Positions 54,710 through 64,000 of a DNA stretch of 64,000 nucleotides are shown in pieces. A program made the position numbers and the translations under genes. The notes below the pieces were generated by a model. That model had not been told where the DNA came from, ran no database searches, and saw only the letters and a list, made by a program, of their open reading frames with translations. The stretch covers positions 1,488,001-1,552,000 of the forward strand of contig JARGXX010000105.1 in assembly GCA_030374765.1 (NCBI GenBank). The letters are read 5' to 3'. Source of the stretch: Agarophyton chilense (lineage: Eukaryota; Rhodophyta; Florideophyceae; Gracilariales; Gracilariaceae). Within the stretch, counting starts at the first letter, position 1; every line of letters begins with the position of its first letter.

Positions 54710-57700
54710 ATGGGAGTCTCCTCTCAAGGAGGGGCGCCCTCAGAGTCGAGGTCGACGGCGCCCGAGGCATCCAAGCCTCACTCCCCGGTCAAAATCCTTT
54801 CAAGGAAAGAGGCCGTCAATGACGTGAACTCGGAACACTTTAGTGTTCTGCGTCGTCCGTGGAAACGTGTTTCCCATAACCGGTTCCCGGATAGAGATCT
54901 GGTGATGGTCAAGAGAAACTACAAGGTCTATGCCGACCTTGGTCTTTCACCCCAGTTTATGGTGCGACACCTTACCGTCTTAGACACCGGTGCCGGTCCG
55001 AACTTTGTCGTGGAGGAAGTGTTACCGCCTGCTTTGCAGTCTAGGATTTGTCGCGACCTCGTCCCGGAGGTCGCTGACGCGAACAAAAAACCGTTGGGTA
55101 CGGTGGGGTTCATAGAACTGGTAGTCAGCGTTGGCGCTCGCGTGGTGAGACTCGACTTCGTCGTATGTCGGAAATTAGCCGCCCCAGTCATCTTGGGTTG
55201 CGACTTTTGCGACCGCTTCGTCGAAGCGATCTTCCTCCGCCAACGGCGTGTCGAGATGGAGGATGGATCGTCCACTCCAATCGTTCGTCGCCCGCTTAGG
55301 CGTGCCACGAAGAAGCATGTCCCGCTACCGGCAGCACAGGAACCTGGACCAGATAACCGTGAATCTAATATTCTCCGCGTCGCAGCGTCATTGTGCGTCC
55401 CGCCTGAGTCCCAAATGATGGTGAAAGTAACCTCCCGTCAACACGGACTCCGGGTCTTGCAACCATTGTCGTCACTGTATGACAGGCACAGCCTCGCAAT
55501 TGCGAATGGAATCGTCCATGTAGAGCCAAACCAACCGTTTCACGTGCTTATCGCCAATCTAGGGACTGTACCCCAGTATCTGGTAAAGAACCAAGTTATA
55601 GGGTCCGTCCTGCCGCACCCCATCGCTATGGTGCCGACAAAGCTGACCACAGCTGACGTTCTCGGACTCGTTCACTCTAAGGATGGGGAAAGCCCGGAAC
55701 CCGTTTCATTGCCGGTACCGGGGGTTCAACCTGTAACATCAGGGACGCAGCCCGTTTCAACGAGTGGTGATCGCCCCGATCCAGTCCAAGAACTCGAGGA
55801 CCTGGATCTCAGCCACGTCCCTGAGTCATACCGCCATCAATTGCGAGAACTTTTAAGGAACTTCACCACTATGTGGAACGGCTCCCTTGGTGAGATTACC
55901 ACTACGGAACACCGGATTGATTTGCTACCGGACACCCGACCCATCTCTCAGCACCCATACCGAACCGGACCCGCCGCATGCGCGGAGGGAAAGGCACAAG
56001 TGGATAAAATGCTTCGAGCAGGAGTCATTGAACCGGCTCAGTCGCCGTGGGCTTCTCCCGTAGTACTGGCTCCAAAGCAGGATGGTTCCTGGGGGTTTTG
56101 CGTCGACTACCGTCGCTTGAATGCCGTCACCGTCAAGAACGTGTATCCAATCCCGAGAATGGACGAGTACATTGACTCGCTGGGCACCGTCACCGTCTTT
56201 ACAACCCTGGAAGCCAATTGGGGATACTGGAAAGTTCCGGTAAGGAAGCAAGACCAGTATAAAACCACTTTCTCGTGTCACTCCGGTCTGTACCGTTTCA
56301 AAAGGTTGCCTTTTGATTTCACCAACGCCCCGGCTACTTTCCAGCGGGCCATTGGCATCCTATTGGCCCGCATCAAATGGAGTACCTGCCTGGTCTACCT
56401 GGATGACACAATCGTCTTCTCAGATAATCTGGACAAACATCTCACTCATGTGAGGGATATCATGACCACACTTCGAGATGCGGGTGTCACTCTTAACTTG
56501 AAGAAATGTGACTTCTACACGGACACCGTGAAGTATCTCGGCCATGTTATCCGTCCAGGGCGCATTACAATCGAGGAGACTCGTGTTAAGTCACTCAAAG
56601 AGGCTAAAGAACCGCGGACGCAAACCGAGCTTCCTTCCTTTCTGGGACTCGCAAACGTCTACCGACGATTCATCCCGCACTTTGCGGACAAGGCTGCACC
56701 GTTAAACGCGCTTTTGCGGAAAGGCCAACCACCAAAACTGGACCCCTTAACCCCCGTTCAAACGGAATCTTTCAACTCTCTTAAGGATTCTGTCGTCTCC
56801 GCCCCGATCCTCTCGTTGCCCAAGCCTGGAAGGCCCTTCACCGTAGATACGGACGCCAGCGACTACCAAGTAGGTTTTGCACTGTTTCAAACTGCACACA
56901 ATGGGGAAAGACGCCCCGTAGGGTACTGGTCCCGATCGCTAAACGTCCACGAGAAGAACTACTCTGTCTCGGAGAAGGAATGCCTTGCAGTAGTGTGGGC
57001 ATTACAAACGTTGCGCCCCTATCTCATGGGTAATCATTTCACCGTTTTTACGGACCACGCATCACTTCGATGGCTACTCTCTATCTCGGAGCCTTCAGGC
57101 CGCTTGATGCGTTGGCGTCTACGTCTAGCGGAATTTGACTTTGACGTGCAGAAACAAAAAGGATCGTGCAACACCCAAGCCGATGCTCTCTCCCGCCTGG
57201 TCACTACTGGCGAAGCACTACCCGTCAAAGACGATGAAATACCCTCCTTTGCAGTGAATGGCGACGACGCTACCATCGAGGATGAGGAACGAGACACCGA
57301 CTCTTCAGATTCCGGTTCCGAATTGGACGACTTTCTTCTCTCGGAAGATTCCGAGAAACCCTTACCAGGGAACTTCGTACCTATTACTGACCCGTTCTTC
57401 GCGAAGGTCCGCGCTCAACTCAATGGAGGAGGTACTCTCCCCTTTCAGGTGAATGACGCCGGATACCTTGTACGGACCGTCGGATCGCACCCACAAATCG
57501 TGGTACCACATAACCTCCAGTCGAGAGTCTTGCGGTTGTCGCACTACTCCAAACTGAGTGGCCACGTCGGGGGACGGAAACTTTACCTCACCCTACGCCG
57601 TAACTTCTATTGGCCTGCCATGGCAGTGGACTGCTCCGCAACGGTGCGGCTTTGTACCGATTGCGCTGGGAACTGTGTCAAGCTCCGCCGTCACGCGACG

Positions 57701-59686
57701 AAGTTGAAGCTGTTTCCAGCTCGCACTCCATTGGAGTTTGTTGCCATCGATATAATCGGTCCCTTCCTTACCACTAAGCGTAATTACAAGTTCTTACTCG
57801 TAATTATGGATCGCTTCTCAAAGCTGGTCCGGACCGTACCGTTACGGAAGATCTCCGCTATGAGCGTGGCTCAAGCCTTCGTCCTACACTGGGTCTTCGT
57901 CTACGGCCCACCGGTCAACCTTCTCTCCGATAACGAGAGACAGTTCGCCTCTCGTTTCTTCGAGGATGTATGTCGCATCTTGGACATTAAGAACCTGTTC
58001 ACGACCACTTACCACCCCCAAACTAATGGGCAAGCCGAACGGTTCAACCGGACATTACTTGCGACACTCCGTTCACACGTTGCAGACCACCCCAAAGATT
58101 GGGACTTGTTCACTGATGCGCTCACCTTTGCGTACAATACGCAGGTGCACAGGACAACTGGATTAACGCCCTTAGAGCTGGTACTGTCCCGTACCCCACC
58201 GCCCGTGGTGCTGGAACCACAGCCCACGCTGGATACCTTTCCGTCACCGACTGCTTACCGCGAAGCGTTGAAAACTTGGCTCACGAAGCTCGTTCCCGCC
58301 GCACGGCGTTCAATGGGCCGAGCCCAGGCCGCTTACAAGCGTGACTTTGATACCGAAGCCCCTCGCTCGCCGCCACGTCTCGCCCCCGACGGTTATGTAT
58401 TCATCCGCAAGGAGTATTGGAACCCAGAGAAGGAGAAACGCCACAAGCTGTCACCCGTTGGCGACGGCCCCTTTCGGGTTATTTCGGTGGCTCCCGACAC
58501 TGTCGTTGTTTACCTCGCTGGTAATCACGAACGCATCTCCCGCGATCGCGTGGTATCGGCTCCTCCGCCGTTAACATCCCAACCTACTGGTGTGACTGCT
58601 CCCGTTGAATCGGATTCATCGACCCCCTTACCCCAGGTCCACCCGCGTCCCTACACGTTACCACACCCATCTCGGGGTTTGTCTGACCTTCCGCTACCCG
58701 CGGCGCCCAACCCGCAAGGAATCCTGTCCCGCATTCGTCGCTCCTCCCCAGTCTACCCGACGGACACCAACCCCGGTGCATCGTCTAAGGAGGGGGAGGC
58801 GCCCGACAGCCGTCGTAATCCGGTCGATGCCGTCGCTGGAAACGCCGCACCGTCACGTGTCATTCTTCGCCCATCAGGGGTGCCTGATACCGACGTCCTG
58901 CACGACTAGACGCAGTCGCTATCCAAGCCTCAGACCGCAGCTGCGGATAACGCCACCAACACTCGCCGAGGTGTTACCACACGTGAAACACGGAATGCAA
59001 ATGCGCTCGACGCTACACAGCCTGATACAGTACGAGTGGACGACGCACCGCCAAGTACCCCGCACAGGGAGGCGGATACATCCACGGCGCCGACGCCGGA
59101 CAGCCAGCCATTGGAACGCTCACGTGACTACACGGAACCTCGCCGTGGGACAGAGATGTGCGACAATGCGCCACCGCCCCAGCGAATCTCACCGCCGAAG
59201 CGAGCTTCACCACGCCGACTAGCGGAACGACCACCCGGGTTACCCGCTGGTGTGGGCCCTCCAACCTGAGTGGGAAGCGCCGAAACAAGCCCGGCACTTG
59301 GGGAAAATGAACCGCCGAACTCGGGTTGACATTCTACTCAGCTGAGGACTGCCTTGGGCGCTACACGGTCCGACCGGAGCGAAGCCGCCCAACGCGTGAT
59401 CACTTCGGTACCCCCTGGCTCAGGACAGGTACCACCCGTAAATAGCGACACCGTCATACGGGATGGCCGGGAAGTGTACCGACAAGAGTTCGTGGTCGGA
59501 CGCATTTTGGAGCACTCCTACCACCCAGAGGGGTATATACAATACTTGGTCCGTTGGTACGGGTACGGCCCCGAATGGGATTCAGACGAACCGATAGAGC
59601 ACCAACCTCGGTCAAAGGTGGTACAGTATCATCGTCGTACTATCACGGCTTTGCCGGCTACCATAGACCGAGCCGAAGTGGGATAA
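54710..59686 (+). pseudogene. C1 pol polyprotein, near-intact (protease, RT, RNase H, integrase, chromodomain)
   Basis: From ATG 54710 the frame is uninterrupted for 1399 codons. Protease LTVLDTGAGPNF (about residue 92). RT with FTTLEANWGYW (Asp of motif A reads Glu; Ser/Gly reads Trp), LPFDFTNAPATF (usual G is D) and intact YLDDTIVFS (residues about 563-571). RNase H TVDTDASDYQVG, FTDHASLRWLLS, ADALSRL. Integrase HYSKLSGHVGG...CTDCAGN, VAIDIIGPF, LLSDNERQF, QAERFNRTL. Then GPFRVISVAPDTVVVYLAG. TAG 58907, TGA 59267 and TGA 59327 interrupt the same phase before the chromodomain (GRILEHSYHPEGYIQYLVRWYGYGPEWDSDEP, 59490-59590) ends at 59686. The motif A change may also impair RT. Confidence 0.9.
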
Positions 59687-59898
59687 GAAGACACCCGATG
59701 GAGACAAAGGAACAGAAGATCTGGATAAGGACCCTTGGAAGAAGGAGAAGATGCACAGAAGACCTGGAGAAGGACACTCAGAAGAAGTGGAAGAGAAGAA
59801 AGAAAACAAATACGTCATAAACGGAAGCAGTTTACTATTTTCGAAGTTGCTGCACACACTACCGCACAGCGAAATATACTAACCAAGATCACAAGGGA

Positions 59899-61225
59899 TT
59901 AGTTGGAAGAACCCGGATTGCCGTGCACGCCAACCGAATCGCTAGCGGAGTTACTCCCGCCGGTCAGGCGTGCCACGAGGGCGTCTCTCATCGCACCGAT
60001 GTCGCCGCTCGCCACTTGCGCGTTCAGTCCAACACCCCGAAGGAACTGGGAGATCACGACCGCCTCTGGGCGTATCGGAACCTCGATAACTTCCGGTTCG
60101 TGTGGCAACGCCGCCGCCACTGGATCGACCACCGCACCTGCGTGAGTCGCTCCCTGCGCCGGCCGCGCCGTAGTATCGGCACCATCGGGGTCTCCCACGT
60201 CTTCCATGACCTCGTCGCCACGGTATTCGCCCTCCTCCTCCGGGAGATCATCACAGCCATAGGCGTAGTAGAAGTCATCCGAGTTGACATACCCCACGGG
60301 GTGCCCGTATGGTATGCCTCGCGGAGCCATCGCTGGATCTGCCCCGACGCTCCTCGCGGATGAAGTTCTGTAACCACCGATGTCGGGACTCACGATGAAG
60401 GTGACGGAACTCGGCACGAATGATCTGACGGACCCAGCAGATCGCTTCTTGACGCGCTCGCGGTTGGCCGCGCCATGCCTAAGTTTCCAACGCCGCAAGG
60501 CGGTCACAATAGCCGATCTCCCCCTGAGTCCGGTACATCCGTAGGTCGAAGCCGAATTCGTCGGGGATGGGCTATTGGAAGTTCGCCCGGCTGATCCGTG
60601 AGTAACCGATGCGGACGAATATACAATGCGCCTCTTCCGCCGACTCGCTCCTTTGCCACAGAATCGCGTGAATGGGAACCGCCATACGGCGTCGCCAGTC
60701 CCACGAAGTGGTGATCAAAGCCGGCAGCTCGCCTGGGAGACGCGCATTGCAATCAGCATACGCGGCCACGAGTTCTTCGTCGAAGACCTCTGTCGGATGG
60801 AACCACGGAGCTCTCCGGAGAATCGCCGCATGTTGACGCGGGTTTAACCCGACGAGTTCGTCGTAACTGGGCCAGGTGTCCCCCGCAGGAGTGATGTGGC
60901 TTGAAGCTTCAACGGGACCCCGGGATCGGCTCGGCGCGGTTGACGAAACACTCCCCCGCGGAAGGGGAGCCGAATGGAAACCGGAGAAGTAACCTCGGCG
61001 GGGATTGTTACCACCGGTCATCGGGAGTACTGGTCGCCGAGGTATCAGGATGTGGTCGTGGGAAGTGGGCGTACGATGCGGAAGAGCGCTCGAAGTTCGA
61101 GGAGTGGTTACCGCGTTGGTGCGTTTGTCGTTCGGTTGTGCAGCTCTGCCTTCGACAGTCGAGTGGTCGCTGGACGCGTTACGCGGCTCGCTCTTATGCC
61201 GGTTGGACCGTTGCCTCCCCGCCAT
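59899..61225 (-). pseudogene. Antisense gene of C1 (aORF), with internal deletion
   Basis: On minus from ATG 61225 (MAGRQRSNRHKSEP): Ser/Pro/Arg-rich N-terminal module, then PSYDELVGLNPRQHAAILRR and APWFHPTEVFDEEL, LPGELPALITTSWDW, VRIGYSRISRANF, a TGA, DEFGFDLRMYRTQGEIG, a TAG, and AICWVRQIIRAEFRHLHRE. After a phase change near 60360 comes AMAPRGIPYGHPVGYVNSDD and an acidic DDLPEEEGEYRGDE stretch, ending NPGSSN at 59899. Compared with B the middle segment (RYIGIPEHW to GDFIWYD) is missing. Pairing of APWF-P, RAEFR-L and MAP...GYV with the B protein is convincing despite low identity. It converges on pol with 212 bases between. The function is unknown. Confidence 0.65.
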
Positions 61226-61260
61226 GTCGACGGCGTGTTCGTCACCTAAGGAGGGGGATA

Positions 61261-62152
61261 TGAAGTACAATGCCCTTCAAGGGGGTTTCTTCACAGGGCT
61301 TAGAGGTTTCGCTCGCTTGAGGACTAGCTTGGTCTATGGCAAGCTATACCGCTATTGTGTGCCGACGGCCGGTTAGGACCGGAAGTGCACACTGGTGGAA
61401 GACGTGGACTGCACGGATGCCGACGCTCCAGTGCGAAGCGTGCCACACGTGGCCCAGATTCTACCTAATGGTTAGTATTATTTAGTATTATTTAGTATTT
61501 ATTTAGCTACACTATCGCTATGTAGTGTCTATTTTCGGGCGCGCGCCCACTGTCAGGGGCCGCGCGCCACGCTACTTAGGAGGTTGAACACTGCTCCCCA
61601 GTAAACGCCCTCTTGGGAGATACCAAGGAAGGAGTCTTGGCTCTGAACTCTTCATCTTCGGCGCGTCTTCACCGCATACTGCGTGAGCGCCCGTCGCACG
61701 TTAGTTCATCCACCCCTCTGTCGACCAGAGTGCTACCACCACCGTGGGTTCATATTTAATCGCCGACACTTGTCGTAGTCTCGCCCCTGTATAGGGTTTC
61801 GCCCCCGTTTTCATCTTGTTCTCCTTTTTGGCTCTCGTGAGTGGCCGCCTCACTCACCTCGCTCCTCCACCTCATACGAGTGGAGTGTTTCCTTGCTTTT
61901 TTTCTGACAATCGCCGGGATATCGCTCCGCCTAGGACTGTTTACACCACGGACTGGGCCGTGCTCACCTAAATGCTCTAGGTATATCCCGCCGGATTGGC
62001 CTCGCTCTTATACCCGACTCCGTTGTGCCTTTCCAGAGTGGCTCTGTTTCTGTTCTCCGCTGGGAAGCGTCTTTTCCGCCTGAGGCGTCTCTCTCAAGAG
62101 AGGGAGATCTCGAACATATTCGTGGTGTCTGCGCTCCAAGCGTTGTCCTACA
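61261..62152 (+). repeat. C1 3' LTR
   Basis: 892 bp, partner of 40898-41785 with scattered substitutions and small indels. Polypurine tract just upstream (61247-61260). Confidence 0.9.
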
Positions 62153-62629
62153 ATAGAAGATGAAAAGAAAATCGCAGATGTTGGTGAACTCAGTGATGCG
62201 TATGAAAACTTGTGGGCTGTGTTGAATGATAACTTATATAAAGGAAGTGAACAATATTTTCGGCTTCTACCTCCTACTTGTAATCCAAAAAATGGATTCC
62301 TGTCCAGCGAACAGGTTAGTCGAAATAAGAAAGAGTCATCAGATGATATCATTGTGAAAAATTATTTCGGGCGTGTTACGTCTTTGTGCAGTTTGTTTTC
62401 TGTAATAAGCCGATAGAGTGATAAGTTGTACGACAACTTTTTTCATTTCGCTTGTGCCATAACGAATCTACACATTCGTTGGCAACCACTACCTGCAGTT
62501 GACGGTGAACGTTATGCATGAGTAAAAAATAGACTGCGCACGATTTGTGAATCAATCTGTGCCAAACGTAAGGAAACTTCAAAGCGCTACCGCATAAAGA
62601 GAAGGATGCGTTTGGACACGCGTTTTGGA
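62153..62629 (+). pseudogene. DDE-transposase-like gene, 3' part
   Basis: Joined to 40897 (one TSD copy removed) it continues EDEKKIADVGELSDAYEN, YFRLLPPTCNPKNGFLSS, KKESSDDIIVKNYFGRVTSL, then beyond stops (TAG at about 62413 and another at about 62519) SDKLYDNFFHFACAITNLHI, then RWQPL and ICESICAKRKETSKRYRIKRRMR. The 'DIIVENYFGR' and C-terminal basic segment are typical of a transposase family whose catalytic core lies in the 5' part. Dead. Confidence 0.65.
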
Positions 62630-64000
62630 GTTGTATGTTCCGGGGATGAGATTTTAGCTCCCTAAAATAGTCAACTGGGCAAACATGACACTACTACGTT
62701 ATTTCTATATCATTTCCGTAAAAGAAACTTGAATCGCATTGGTACTTAACAGTTTATATAAACAATCACCAATCAAAGACATAGAGCTGTCAAACGCAGT
62801 TCTTGCATTTGAATGTATTTCTCGAAAACTGCGCAAGCAGTTTGTATTAGATTTGAAGATCTACTAGGCTATAAAAGTGTCCGGCCAGACACCAGAGGAA
62901 CGTGGACAGCTGTACTAGTAGTGAGCTCCCACACGCATTACGGGATCCACATTTAGATATAAAAAATGAGAACCCTCTTTTTGCGCGCCTTGAGATACCA
63001 ATGAAATAACGACTGTGAAATGGTTTGTCTTATTATAGTATCAGCATCTCGTGGACAAGGGAGACATTGCTTCTACCGTCAAGTTCTAAATGAGACATGT
63101 GACTAACGAACGAAGGCCAACTAAAGGGCTATAAATATAACCATTTACTTTTAGTTTCTTAAGACCAGTCTCCAGTGCACTTGCGTTGAGTTTTGCAGGA
63201 CAACCGCAAGCAATGCAGGCAGAAAAAGTTACTTTCGATTACCCCTACCTGGACAAACACTTCCTTCCTTCCTCACCTTCTACTGCCTTAAATGACACCA
63301 GAGCCTTTTCCGGGGCGCAAAAAAGAACCGCACGTTCTTACATACAGCCCACTTTCTCTTGTGAACACCGCATCACCTTCCACGTTCATGCGCACAGCCC
63401 GTCACCTCCCACCTTCCTCAAACCCGGTCCCCTTTCACATTCTTCCACACATCCCGTCATTTTCTTAGATTTTTGTCCAAACCCATCATCTTCCACGCTC
63501 TAATACACATACCCAGCTTCCCCCTCCTCATTTTACACAGTTCATCATGTTCAATGGTAGATACAAAAAACATTCTTATCGGTTGCCCACTTCAATCAGC
63601 ACATCGCCGCCATCGAGCCATTCCGCCCGCCATTCCAACCGTGGACTCGTTCCAAATCTTGTTGCAAGAAAATGCCACTAGTACTGTTTTGTTTCACTAA
63701 TTGAACAAACTGGGCTTTCTTGCTACTTACCACAACCCTTTTCGGCAAGTCATATTGTCCCCATCCCTTTTAACTCCACGTGTGTTGTCGGTGCGACGAA
63801 AACAGCTCGCAATATTAGCCGCTACAGCTCCATACACGCCAAAGCCGACGAATACGTTCCATTGCGGAAGAATATGGCCATTATATCCTCAATGAGGTTA
63901 GAAATCGCACAATGATCCTTGGTATCGAAGGCGTTCCACCGCAAGAAAATTTAAACGAGTAGAACCCACTCCATGAGTTTGACAAACATTCCCATTGCCG
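62630..64000. other. Right flank without a recognised gene
   Basis: Pyrimidine-rich from about 63230. Frames 63186-63503 (105 codons, Pro/Ser/His-rich) and 63473-63895 have no recognisable domain. A real gene might begin here and continue outside the window, but I cannot support one. Confidence 0.4.

Larger units (their letters stand above)
40898..62152 (+). mobile_element. Ty3/Gypsy element C1 (family C), with nested B2
   Basis: LTRs of about 890 bp (40898-41785, 61261-62152) reading TGAAG(G/T)ACAATG...GTCCTACA, with TSD ATAGA at 40893-40897 and 62153-62157. PBS at 41789, gag, pol, chromodomain, antisense frame, and polypurine tract AAGGAGGGGGATA before the 3' LTR. Without B2 it is about 10.6 kb. 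Best preserved pol of the window. Confidence 0.9.

Noticed and set aside
63186-63503. A Pro/Ser-rich gene start at the right edge
   Set aside because: Low-complexity pyrimidine-rich DNA explains the composition; no domain or start context to support it.

Overview
The window looks like nuclear DNA of an intron-poor eukaryote with a repeat-rich genome of balanced base composition. A red alga of the Chondrus type is my best guess (inference only; no species marker was seen). One host gene is recognisable: an uninterrupted reading frame of at least 1153 codons at the left edge, similar to exportin-5/HASTY, with an AATAAA signal just after its stop. Nearly everything from 5.6 kb to 62.6 kb is transposable-element sequence.

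Two nested stacks can be solved from target-site duplications (TSDs). Stack 1: an old Copia-type element (7446-8347 and 26050-26441) was split by a minus-strand Ty3/Gypsy element of family A (A1, 8348-26049, TSD GTGGG). A1 was then split by a plus-strand element of family B (B1, 14857-25581, near-perfect TSD GATTC/GATTA). Stack 2: a DDE-transposase-like gene (40011-40897 and 62153-62629) was split by a plus-strand element of family C (C1, 40898-62152, TSD ATAGA). C1 was split inside gag by a minus-strand family B element (B2, 43623-54313, TSD GAGAG). Between the stacks lies a second family A structure with three LTRs (A2, 29458-39922, TSD GTTAT). The flanks 3.5-5.6, 26.4-29.4 and 62.7-64 kb hold no gene I can recognise.

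Families A, B and C have the same plan: LTR, an 18-nt primer binding site TGGTCTCCCGACTTAGAA, gag, pol (protease, reverse transcriptase, RNase H, integrase, chromodomain), then a long reading frame on the OPPOSITE strand between pol and the 3' LTR, then polypurine tract and LTR. The antisense protein is clearly related between B and C and more distantly in A. In A it ends with a conserved stop followed by AATAAA on its own strand in two copies. This convergent antisense gene is the most interesting feature and resembles no protein I recognise.

The second notable point is family B. Both copies share a reverse transcriptase whose YLDD-type motif reads YLGD, plus the same in-frame TAA in the reverse transcriptase. 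They sit at different target sites, so the defects were probably present in the source copy and the family was probably moved by enzymes from other elements. C1, which keeps YLDD and shares the primer binding site, is of the type that could supply them.
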